64,000 nt of DNA from Pristionchus mayeri (Eukaryota > Nematoda > Chromadorea > Rhabditida > Neodiplogasteridae). Positions 45,071 to 55,382 of this stretch are shown here, piece by piece (the first letter of the stretch is position 1; each line of letters opens with the position of its first letter). The position numbers were made by a program, and so were the translations under genes. The notes under the pieces are model-generated. The model did not search any database. It was not told the DNA's origin and saw only the letters and a program-made list of their open reading frames with translations. The stretch spans positions 39,325,215-39,389,214 of the forward strand of contig BTRK01000003.1 of NCBI GenBank assembly GCA_036245805.1, in the 5' to 3' direction.

Positions 45071-48000
45071 GCATCCGAAAAAAATAAAACGAGGGCTAAG
45101 AACACATCCCGGAGCACGCAAGTCGATTGCGCGCGCCGAGGCGCGCGATCGGCTGGTAAGAAATAAAATAACGCCCCACTTTTGGTGCGGTGAGGACAAA
45201 TTTCTGCATGGTTTCGTCCTGGATGGGCACGATGTTCAGGAAGATTGTACGGACGGCGATAGGAACCTAGTGTTATACATTTTATTATGTAGAATAGTCG
45301 ATCTACATCACGACAATTCCTAATAGAAAAAAATAGTCCGTTTCTATCTCGCGTGTTTCTCGTTTCACGGTGTTATCAATAGCCGGTCACATTTTGGTTG
45401 TTCAATAAACTTGACGGTCGTTGTGAAAAAATCACAATAAAATAATTGCGAAATGCAAAAAAATAAAAATGAAAATAGTGGATTTCTCACTTGTAAATTT
45501 CTCGATCCATCGTGATATTATCAGCTGGCGATTTTCGGCTGGACAGTTGAATGAAAAAATAATTGCACTTTTGCTGCGTTACTTCTGCATGTTTTCACCC
45601 TGAACGCTCACGATGTTGAGAAATATGCGAACCTTGTTGATACATTTTATTATCTGGAATAAAGTCGAGAAAGATATATCACGATAATTCAAGATAAAAA
45701 TGGGTGCAACTATCGTGGATATTTTTCATTTCACAATGGTATCAATCGCTTGCCAGATTTTGATTGTGCAATCGTATGTCACAGTTAAAAAAGAGCAACA
45801 AAAACATTTACGAATTGCGATTTCTAACAGATTCACAAAATATCCGGATTGTGTATTATCAAATTGCGATTTTAAGATTTAGCAATCGGGTTATGGTAGA
45901 GAAAATACTCAGCCTATCCCTGTTGCCTGCACGTTCTCTGAAGATCGTACAAATCGGTCAAGCTAGATGGCAAATCCGACGATCCCGCCCACCGTTTCCT
46001 TCAGGAACTCCTGCAGAACTTCCGGTAAATATTTTTCTAATATCTCAAGTAGAGTATCGAAAACCACTGGTTTGTCAAATCCAAAGCGTTGTGAATGATT
46101 TTATCCAAATCCTTGAATAGTAATCACATTAAATATCCAAAGCCTTGTTTGTTTGTCAACAAGTCGACAAATCAAATAACAAAAACAACTTGTTCAAACT
46201 GATCGCAAACAACCGTTTTTGAATTGTGTTTCAACCACCAACCACCAATCTCCCCGGGCCAATATCGGTGACAGTGAATAAACAACGTGTTGGCAAATAA
46301 ACAACACGTTGATTAGCATTATTTCCAAAGCGTTGATTATTTATCGCACTTTGACAACAACGAGTTGTTTAAAAATTTGTCAACAAGTTGTTTATTTTTG
46401 ACATCTCAAACGACCTCGCCCAGATTTTGTAAATTGTATTCTGAGAATTCTAGGAGATTTGAAATCAAATTATTCCAGACAGGTTCAATTTTATGAGCAT
46501 TATGTTAGATATAGACCACTATATCTCAAGATAGAAAAATTAGGGCGAAACTATCGTGCGTCTTTCTCGATTCACAGTGGTATCAATAGCCAGATTTTTT
46601 TGGTTGTGCAATGATTTGTACAGTCATCGGCATTGTTTAAAACAACAAAAATATCAATTACGAGTTGTAAATTTTAGAAAATGCACAAAATCGCTGAATT
46701 TTTGCACTTGCAACTTTCTCGTTCCACCGTGATATAATCAGCTAGCGAATTTATATTCGAGAAATTAACGCTTGCGAATATTTGCTAAAAAATTAACTCA
46801 CTTTTTATGTGGTGAGCACAAACTTCAACATGTTTTCATCCAGGACGTTCTTTCCCCCTCACAATCCGAGACATCGAATTGGAAAACTCAGAGGGATAAT
46901 AAAATAATGGAAAAATGAATAATGCCATGGCTACAATGATGATATTTTGTGAATATGCGTCAGCATTTTAATTACATAGTAATGGCTCATCTCTGGAACA
47001 TTTGCAACTATAACTGGAATCTAAAGAAGTAAACGTATATTATTAGTGAGGTTTGACTATGAGTTTAGAGAGTAGAAAGCACATAAATGAACAGTTTCGG
47101 GACCAACAAGACTCTCAGCGACCATGCAAATTTTATCTCTGCACTCGAATGACGAAACCTTAGAAACATAGGCGTTGAATCAACAGCTTCAAACCAACTG
47201 CTTAAATGTGATATTTGTAAGTTCTGATAACGATACAGCGACCGCTTGCTTGCCTATCACTACAAAATTTATAGATGTGTGCTTCTTCTTATCATTTTCA
47301 ACAATACTGCACGTTGACAATTTTGTTCAGATTTGAAATACGAATCAAGCAAAAATTAGTGAGATTTAAAAAATATATATATCTAATGATGAGCATCCAA
47401 CATCTTCGAGCATCAAAAACCTACGCGAACGCTGGTGAAGTATTTTCGATTTATTTTGAAAAATAATCAGCTCTGACAAATCGCAACCTAACGATTCAGC
47501 GTAAATACACCGCCTACTAGGAACACCGAACCGCATGTTTTAAGCTGTAACCTACACGCTAGCGCACATCCCAAGATAAATATGGACTAATTTTCGTTAT
47601 TTGTAAATAATTGCAATTGCAATTAGCAAAATTAACTGGAACAACTGTTATTCCTTTAAACATATAGGGTGGGTTTGAGAGGAGCTTTGACTCTCCGTTT
47701 ATAAAGTAGAGCACAGATCAATAAACATTTGTAGACCAACAATACTCATTGACCTACAGTATGTTTATCTCTAAACTCGAATGACGAAGCAGACGTGTGT
47801 ACAACAGCAACATAAGGGACTATAAAGAACATAGATCACAGATCAATATGGAGGAAGAGCAAGAATTCATGCATCTCTGGTACTCGTTGCATGTCCGCCA
47901 GTGAGCATTGAGGAGAAGAGCATGGAAATTTTTTCATCCAGAAAACGAAAAATATTATTAAACCAGTAACACACTCAAAAACGAAGTTTCAAGTCCAGAT

Positions 48001-48100
48001 AAATACATTTTTTATTGGGGAATTACACGGACTCATCAAAACTCGAACGGCTTTGATACTAAATATCGGGGATGAAACATCAATTTCGATCTTTCTAATA
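45071..48100. other. Non-coding DNA that parallels the amplified U units
   Basis: From about 46.5 kb the order of landmarks matches U1. Examples are the CTCGTTCCACCGTGATAT word (46720), GACCAACAATACTCA (47735), GTGTACAACAGCAACATAAG (47795) and CATGTCCGCCAGTGA (47890). It is therefore the 3' flank of the phosphatase gene and the likely source of the U units. No gene was recognised in it. A cluster rich in CAACAAGTTGTT-like palindromes lies at 46155-46400. Confidence 0.55.
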
Positions 48101-48324
48101 AATTGACCATATTTCATTCACACCTTTCTACACTGCTGTTGCACTGCCAATTCTTGTATTCAATTTTTTTCTCCATTCTGCACTATTTCTAATCAGGAAC
48201 AGAAACATAGCTATTAGAATGATGGAGAGCCCCCATACCTCATCTGAAGTCTCTTGGATATTTTGTAGTAATAACCCCACACAAGCTTGATTTCGAAATA
48301 GCAGAGCAGAGTTTTTTCCCTCAC

Positions 48325-49331
48325 CTGATGTCTCTTGGATTTTAGATGCTCGAAGGCGACATTGGGCATCCACTTGTTCTTGTTCATTAGATAGCACGTG
48401 ACAATTGTGGCAGAACGAGTGCGACCAGCCTCAATCAGAGATCATTATAGAAGAAAGTTAATTCTTACAAATCGGTGATCGAACGTTTCAGCGATCACCT
48501 ATGTATTTGAATTTGCGAGCAATAATAAGAGCCAGTGAGAATCCGAATTTTCACATCGAATATTCTTTTCCAACTCTAGTTGGTTTACTGTGTCATGAAT
48601 CTTATTGGCCGCATGAACATGCGATATCAATACTGATGTGAAACTCATGCTTGAATAATCAACCATATCTCTCACCTTGCTGTGGACGTAGACACTCTTG
48701 CCGTCGGCAGCGATCTCCTTGATGAATGAGCCTCCAACGCCCTTCACGCGCCCCGTCGAACCACTGAAGTCTGAAGGAGGGTTATGGTAACATCAGGAGC
48801 ACGATCAACCATTATGGTCCTCTCAGATGCATTTCTAATGTATTCAATTCCGCCTCCATTTGTTTGGTTGATTGTGGTCATAGAATGAGTCAGTTGAGCA
48901 TTTAAGCCGGCCAACTAATGTTGCACGAATATAACTAGATCATAACTGCCCGCCACACACGATGCGATTCGGACCGAATTGATAAAAAAATAATTGTAAC
49001 GAATGTCTGAATTAGTCATTCGATTGTAAATTTACCTGTCATTGGCGCGTGTGGAATCGTACTCCCCACTCCTTCCAGTCCTCTTCCTTCATCGCTTTGT
49101 ACACCGCCGACAACTCGAATTCCTCCGTGCAGCACACAACCTGCAGCCGATGTTTTCCATTTAAAGAATATTCTATATTGCTACGATTCATTGATCAAAT
49201 TAATTTTTATTTCACTTGTAAATGCCTGAAACCGAGAAAATTGTAATTTTAGATGAATATTTTGATTACAAAAAAATTTTAAAAAAACATACTCCGCCGA
49301 CGTTTTCCTCCTCGATCTGCTCGTTTGCCAT
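48325..49331 (-). pseudogene. PTPMT1-like dual-specificity phosphatase gene, probably inactive
   Basis: PTPMT1 enzymes dephosphorylate phosphatidylglycerophosphate in mitochondria. Four exons are seen: 49293-49331 (ATG start, MANEQIEEENVGG), 49036-49140 (VVCCTEEFELSAVYKAMKEE, then DWKEWGVRFH), 48676-48770 (FSGSTGRVKGVGGSFIKEIA, then ADGKSVYVHSK) and 48325-48429 (AGRTRSATIVTCYLMNKNKW, then MPNVAFEHLKSKRHQ). Borders are GT..AG, and order and residue pattern fit the family. Two defects stand out. The second exon needs one more base to keep frame, so TGA is read two codons before its donor. The catalytic Cys of the expected HCKAGRTRS loop is Ser. A C-terminal exon is unclear; a piece with NSAEWR lies near 48165-48185. 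It could be a pseudoenzyme if the one-base gap is a sequencing error. Confidence 0.75.
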
Positions 49332-49682
49332 AGACTGAAAGGAATAATTAACATTTTATTGCAGTACGAACTCATTTTAATCTGTTAAAAAGCTGTGACT
49401 AGTTGGATTTGGGTTCAGTGACAATCTTATTGGTTGCATTAATGCTCCATATCGATATATTGTCATTAATTGCTTGCATTCGCAACGTCTCCCTCTCTCA
49501 TACTGCATTGCAGTGAACAATTAGGTTGATATTGCTAATCCTCACAATCAGATGAACCAGTCTTGCCTGGAATGATATTGCTCCCCCTTCGATCGATTAC
49601 AGAGAGTCAACCCAATCAGAGCCGTCATATGCTGCAACTTTTAATCATCGTGTATCTTTCGCCCAGGAAAGATAATGATAGG
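49332..49682. other. Short flank between phosphatase gene and retrotransposon
   Basis: AT-rich sequence that would include the 5' region of the minus-strand phosphatase gene. An acceptor-like TTTCAG precedes its ATG exon, so a further 5' exon or trans-splice site is possible. No other signal was seen. Confidence 0.35.
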
Positions 49683-49991
49683 TGTTGTACCCATAGCTAA
49701 ATTCCCTAATTTAAATATTCCTTTACACATTTTACTCAGTTCTCGATTACCTCTCGTGAGTATTACTGTAAGTCTCGTCTTCAACCTGTCACACACATTT
49801 TTGACGCAACTATTGGCGTGTTCCATTCCTCTCTCTCGCTCCCTCCATTGATTCTAGTTTTTGTCTCTCTCGTGAGCTGTGACTCACTCTGCTCTCTGTA
49901 TTTTCATTCTATTTATTTATTGTGGATAAACCCCTGAGTTTACTCCGTCCTCTCCCGTCTTCTACGACACAGCAAGGGATCGGATACAACA
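49683..49991 (+). repeat. 5' LTR
   Basis: 309 bp. It matches the 3' LTR throughout except for about 10 bp missing near its start (after TGTTGTA) and a few substitutions. Confidence 0.93.
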
Positions 49992-50272
49992 CTGGCGTTC
50001 AGGATCTTCAAGGACTACGCAATTTTCGTCACCTGACGTAATTCGCGTGGAGTTTCAATTTGAGTAAGAGGATCGGTCCGCTGTTGACTGATCTGGACTC
50101 AAATCGACTGAGTAAAAGGGCAGGAGGTTGATCGCTGGATTAGCCTGTACCCTAAACTCACAATTGCTAGTAGAGAGTTGCTCACTGGAGTGACTTGTGC
50201 TAGTAATTGAACAGGGATTGTCCTCTGATCGTGGCAGAGTGCTGCCCGATTTTCTGAATACACATTATCACA

Positions 50273-50734
50273 ATGTCTGGAGATGAAGTGTTGGACAATG
50301 AGGCACTTACCAACCAAGTGATGGATTTGAAGCAGCTGCTCACAACGGTGACACACTTCATAATGGAACAGAGACAGAATAGAAACACGGTTTCCTCGAC
50401 CGAACAATCTACAGGCTCGATTAACGCCATCGAATCTCGTATCAGCGAGTTCGTCTACTCCCCTGAGGATGGCTCAACTTTCGAGAGATGGTGGAATCGG
50501 CACGAGGACATCTTCGACATCGATCTCAAGGAATGGGAGGACGTGAAGAAGATTCGGCTCTTACTCAGACACGTCTCCACTTCAGTCGAACGCACTTTCA
50601 CTGAATCGGTAGCCCCTACCAAGTGGACAGAGATGACACTGGAGGATGTCAAGAAGAAGATGCTGACTCTGTTCGGCGACAACACTTCTCTCTTCGACAG
50701 ACGACGGTTCATGCTCGATCTGAAGATGAGCTAG
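50273..50734 (+). pseudogene. Gag-like frame of the retrotransposon, truncated
   Basis: 153 codons open from an ATG. The product has a helical N-terminal part and a stretch like the gag core of nematode gypsy elements (FERWWNRHEDIFDIDL, TLEDVKKKMLTLFGDN). A TAG at 50732-50734 interrupts it; the same frame continues for roughly 45 codons (ENIEDVRALAARVNQTVK). No zinc-knuckle CCHC is found before the deletion junction, so the nucleocapsid region is lost. Confidence 0.75.
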
Positions 50735-50820
50735 GAGAACATCGAGGATGTGCGCGCTCTCGCTGCACGCGTCAATCAGACGGTTAAAAGAGCGGAAGTG
50801 AATACAGCAACAGTGGACGA

Positions 50821-53115
50821 GTGGAAGGTCCTCACCTTCCTCCACTCCGCACACGCGCTGAAAAGTGCTCATTCGGAATGAAGGAGGTCAAATTCCTCGG
50901 CTTCATCATCAACAAGGACGGTAGACACACCGATCCGAAGAAGACTGAGGCCATCCGTACGATGCCGGCACCCGAGAATCCCAGCATGCTGAGAAGCTTC
51001 CTGGGTATGGTGACCTACAACGGTCAATTCATCGAGGGTATGCACAAGAAGAGGGGACCACTGGACCATCTACTGCAAAAGGATGCCAAGTGGATCTGGA
51101 CACCTCAGTGTGACAAGGCATTCAACGAGCTCAAGGATACGATGAACACGCAACTCTCGCTCGTGCACTACGACCCCAAGAAGGAAATCGTGGTCGCAGC
51201 AGATGCTTGCGAGGACGGCATTGGCGCTGTAATCCTCCATCGCTTCCCAGACGGTTCACTCAGGGCAATCTGCCATGCTTCGAGAAAGCTCAAACCAGCC
51301 GAGAAGAACTACGGACAGATTGAGAAGGAGGCACTCGGACTGAGCTATGCAGTTGGAAAGTTCCATAAGTACATCTACGGACGGAGATTCACACTGCAGA
51401 CGGATTATAAACCACTCGTGACCATCTTCGGATCGCCCAAGGGAGTACCAGCGTACACGGCTAAGCGCATCTACAGATGGGCGGAGACGCTCCTCATGTA
51501 CGATTTCAAGATCGAGTACGTGAACACACACTCGTTCGCTTACGCCGACGCCCTCTCACGGCTCATCAACGAATGCCAATCGGATAAGGTCTGTGTCGAC
51601 CGACTCTCAATCGAGGAGGACATCAACGGTTCTCTTCAATCAACAATCAGACGTCTCCCAGTCACAACCGAAGACATCAAGGCGGAGACCGCGAAGGATG
51701 CACTTCTGCAGGAGGTCATCCAGAAGCACATCAAGGGATGGAGTCACAAGGACGCGAAGGATACACGTCTGACTGCCTACTACTCAAGAAGAGCCGAGCT
51801 CAGTCTCGTGAAGGGATGTCTCCTCTTCGGATCACGAGTAGTCATCCCGTGCACACTCCGAACAAGGGTCATGAAGGAACTTCACTCAGAGCACCCAGGA
51901 ATCGTTCGGATGAAGTCGCTGGCAAGAAGCATCTGCTTCTGGTCGGGATTGGACCAGGAGGTGGAACAAACTGTCAGTAAATGCGATCGGTGCGCGAAAG
52001 CCGTCAAGTCTCCAGTCAAAGTCCCACTCCAGCCATGGCCCACTTCTGAGCGACCATGGGAGCGACTTTACATCGACTACGCTGGACCCATCAGAGGAGA
52101 ATACTACCTCGTCATCGTGGATTCACACAGCAAATGGCCAGAGGTGTACTGCACGCAGCAGATCACGGCTTCGAAGACTGTGGATTTCAGGAAGGATGCC
52201 ATCAGCAGATACGGTATCCCTGAAGTAATCGTCTCGGACAATGGGACACAATTCACTTCGGAACTCTTCCGGCTCATGTGCACCTACGGTATCAAGCACA
52301 TCACAATCGCACCGTACCATCCGCAATCCAACGGACAAGCAGAACGGTTCGTGGACACGCTCAAGCGGAGCCTGAAGAAGATGAATGGAGATGCTCCCAA
52401 CAAGGACATCATCCGTCAATTTCTGATGACGTACAGGAGGACCCCGAATCCGAACACTCCAGGAGGACGGAGCCCCTCGGAGATCTTCCTCGGACGGCTC
52501 ATCAGGACTCGAGTTGACCTCATTTTTCCAAGAATTCGATCCGAAAAGATCGATGAGAAGATGAAGGCACAATTCGACAAGCATCAAGGAGTCAAGGACA
52601 GGAGATTCACTGTCGGAGAGCTAATCTACTACCATGCACCGGATGGACCAAACCATACGAAATGGTTACCCGGAGTGATCACTGGAAGGAGAGGAAAAGT
52701 GATGTTTGAGATCGAAGTGGAGAAGAAGAAGCAAAGAGCACATGCGAATCAACTTCGCAAAAGAGCAAACGGACAGCCACTCTCTGAGCAGAGAGAGTCC
52801 TCTCTACTTCCTCTCGATCTTCTCCTGGACACATTCGAACTGGAGCTACCCAATCACATAGAGGATCCGATGCTCGACCAGGACATCATTCCACTTCCGG
52901 TTCTCGAACAGGACCACGTCAATCTCACGGACGAGGACGACGACATGCAGACCGCCGTCTCTGGACAATCTACGGCTCCTTCGTCCCCGTTCACTTCTGC
53001 GCCTACGACGCCCGTTCCTTCTCCAGCCAAGAGAAAATCGACACGCAATCGTCAACCACCTGCACGACTCGAGGTCAACCCTTACGCGAAGACGTATTCT
53101 AAGAAGAAGAAGTGA
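50821..53115 (+). pseudogene. Pol remnant: RT thumb end, RNase H, integrase
   Basis: About 750 codons are open to TGA at 53113-53115. The frame begins inside reverse transcriptase at about 50854 (KCSFGMKEVKFLGFIINKDG); the palm with the YxDD motif and the protease are missing, so there is no natural start codon. RNase H residues are visible (VVAADACEDGIGAVI, EKEALGLSYAV, TDYKPL). Integrase shows an HHCC-like finger (HSEHPG through CDRC) and the D, D, E core (YIDYAGP, VSDNGTQFTS, PYHPQSNGQAERF). A GPY/F-like module (WLPGVITGRRGKVMFEIEV) and an acidic Ser/Pro-rich tail follow. The downstream frame is intact, which agrees with recent insertion. Mobility would require proteins supplied in trans. 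Confidence 0.9.
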
Positions 53116-53199
53116 CCCGACCAACAGTGCTACGGTTCACCTCACCTCTTCCCCCCATAGTTTTCTTTAAGATCGGTAATACCAATCTTGAAGGGGAGG

Positions 53200-53518
53200 T
53201 GTTGTATACGAACCCAATAATAGCTAAATTCCCTAATTTAAATATTCCTATACACAATTTACTCAGTTCTCGATTACCTCTCGTGAGTATTACTGTAAGT
53301 CTCGTCTTCAACCTGTCACACACATTTTTGACGCAACTATTGGCGTGTTCCATTCCTCTCTCTCGCTCCCTCCATTGATTCTAGTTTTTGTCTCTCTCGT
53401 GAGCTGTGACTCACTCTGCTCTCTGTATTTTCATTCTTTTTATTTATTGTGGATAAACCCCTGAGTTTACTCCGTCCTCTCCCGTCTTCTACGACACAGC
53501 AAGGGATCGGATACAACA
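53200..53518 (+). repeat. 3' LTR
   Basis: 319 bp, beginning TGTTGTATACGAACCC directly after the purine tract and ending GGATACAACA before the target duplication. Confidence 0.93.
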
Positions 53519-54076
53519 ATAGGTGTGGATTGACGTTTGTACAAAAAAAAATTATGATGGCAAGTTGCCCGTCTGTATCAAGACAACTTAGTTCGCCCCG
53601 AAACATAGACTTGAATGATGTCAGAAGTATGAAGTAAGGCCACTATTTTAATGATTTAGGGGCCGATAATAAGGAATGATTGCCTCGCCCAAACACGGTA
53701 AATCACTAAATTTATTTTCGAGGAAAATGATAGATCGATCAATGCTTCCTCGCACTCTCTAAAAAGATTGATGATGCAAGAAAGTGGCGGGCGCATTTAA
53801 CAAATGACACAGACCGTTTTTTACCTATCGTTTTGATGCTCTCATACTACGAAAATTATTAAAAACGCTCAATTAGCTCAAAATATTACTGCACTGCAAT
53901 TCATTCCAGCATTGAAATGCATGCTAAACACAAATTGGTGAGATTGACTCGCCGAGTCGCCGATAATGATGACCACCCGTCAGCAACCAGCTTAAAAAAG
54001 AGGGAATTCTAAATATCTCACTTTGGATTTATCTCATTTGCTTCTCCAATACTCAGATCGCCATTGACTGTGAATT
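53519..54076. other. AT-rich DNA without recognisable features
   Basis: No coding signal or repeat structure was noticed beyond the retrotransposon's 3' target duplication. Confidence 0.4.
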
Positions 54077-54315
54077 AGGGTTGGTCAAATCGGGTCGGCC
54101 CAGTCGAGGGCCCGACTCTAACACTCGACTCGAGCTCAGCTCGAATCGAGCCTGAGGACTCGGGCCGCTCGAAAACGGTGCTAACGACCTCGAGAATGAA
54201 GAGTCGAGCGGCTCGACTGGCCCGACTTGGCCCGACTGGCTCGACTCGGCCCGACTCGGCCCGATCTCTCGAGCGAAAGCATTAGGGCAATTCCGCGTCG
54301 CTCTCAACATTGCAA

Positions 54316-54415
54316 TTTGAGGTTCTCCTGAACAGCAACCGGTTGGTGAAATGGTTGTATTTTACAACGTCAGCAAAAAAGTAGCTGGATCAATTCCGCT
54401 TGATTCGGTTGAGTT
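54316..54415 (+). repeat. tRNA-like (SINE-type) module 1
   Basis: GGTTGGTGAAATGGTTGTA resembles a tRNA D-arm/A-box, and TGGATCAATTCCGC about 30 bp later resembles the B-box. It is the most degenerate of the three modules. Confidence 0.4.
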
Positions 54416-54499
54416 TTTGCTCAAGTAATTTTACTTTTTTATTCATTTGTCATCACTATAACTACAAGATGAGCAAAAACGGAATTGAAAAAAAGATAG

Positions 54500-54615
54500 C
54501 GGAATTGAACCTGGGTCTTTCGACTACAAGGTGCAAAACACAACCACTTAACCAATCGACTACTTGTCTCATGAGCCTCAAACGATAATTGTGAGCAGAA
54601 CGCCGAAATGCCCCT
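54500..54615 (-). repeat. tRNA-like (SINE-type) module 2
   Basis: On the minus strand TAGTCGATTGGTTAAGTGG (A-box-like) is followed about 35 bp later by CAGGTTCAATTCCGC (B-box, 54498-54512). The intervening TTTTGCACCTTGTAGTC would cover the anticodon region. Confidence 0.5.
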
Positions 54616-54944
54616 CTGAGATCGGGTCGGCTCGAGTCGGGCCGAATCGGGCCGAGTCGGGCCGAGTCGGGTTAGTCGGGCCAAGTCTTGCTAATCGAGC
54701 CGCTCGACTCTTCACTCTCTAGTAGGGTTGGTGAAATCGAGCCAGCTCGGTATTCGAGTACTCGACTCGTAAAACACCTTATGTTGGCTCGAGTTGGCTC
54801 GAAACCCGATCGAGCGGCTCGACTGCGAGAGTGAAGGGTCGAGCGGCTCGACTGGCTCGACTCGGCTCGACTAGCTCGACTTGGCTCGACTCGGCCCGAC
54901 TCGAGCTGACCCGATCCCATGAGGTCATTTCAGCGCCCTTCTCA

Positions 54945-55045
54945 CCATTATCGTTTAACGGTCTCAAGAGAAGCAGACGAGTAGTGAAGTGGTTACATTT
55001 TGCACCTTTTAATCACAATCCTGGGTTCAATTCCGCAATGAACTT
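54945..55045 (+). repeat. tRNA-like (SINE-type) module 3
   Basis: GAGTAGTGAAGTGGTTA (A-box-like, 54981-54995) and GGGTTCAATTCCGC (B-box, about 55023-55036) have normal tRNA spacing. Homologous to module 2, including the flanking TTATCGTTT and TTTTGCACCTT words. Confidence 0.5.
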
Positions 55046-55382
55046 TTCGTTTTTCCTCTATTTTTAAGGTGAACAGTGATGAAGATATGAATGAAAATAT
55101 GCAAAAATTGAGCAAAAACATAACTAAATCAAGCGGAATTGATCCATCTTATTTTGTGCTGAGGGTGAGTCGAGCCGAGTCGAGCCTAGTCGAGCCTGTC
55201 GAGCCGAGTCGAGCCAGTCGAGCCGAGCCGCTCGATCGGGTTTGCATCATTTCCGAGCGGCTCGAGTCGAGCTTGAGGGTCGAGCCCTCGACGACTCGAT
55301 TTGACCAACCCTACTCTCTAGGTCGGGCCGCCCGATCGGGTTTCGAGCCAACTCGGGCAAAAATGAGGGTTTGGGGGGCAGG

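Larger units (their letters stand above)
49683..53518 (+). mobile_element. Ty3/gypsy LTR retrotransposon, internally deleted
   Basis: The 3,836-bp element starts TGTTGTA and ends ATACAACA, flanked by a perfect 5-bp duplication ATAGG (49678-49682 and 53519-53523). Two LTRs of about 310-320 bp are nearly identical, so insertion was recent. A purine-rich tract (53191-53199) precedes the 3' LTR, and CTGGCGTTCAGG follows the 5' LTR as the possible primer site. Domain order RNase H then integrase is of Ty3/gypsy type. The end of gag, protease and most of reverse transcriptase are missing. Confidence 0.95.
54077..55312. repeat. Composite element with inverted ends, TCGAG-rich arms and tRNA-like modules
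   Basis: The left end AGGGTTGGTCAAATCG (54077) is matched by CGATTTGACCAACCCT at the right end (55297-55312). A third, internal AGGGTTGGTGAAATCG lies at about 54724, so two units may be joined. Arms (54100-54290, 54610-54910, 55160-55350) are degenerate runs of TCGACTCGGC/GCCGAGTCGA words. Between them lie three tRNA-like modules. Confidence 0.75.

Noticed and set aside
44396..45074. Open frames of 82-196 codons over the 39-bp array
   Set aside because: The unit length is a multiple of three, so frames stay open on both strands. The products are only 13-residue repeats (FSNFLEHSRSFGT type).
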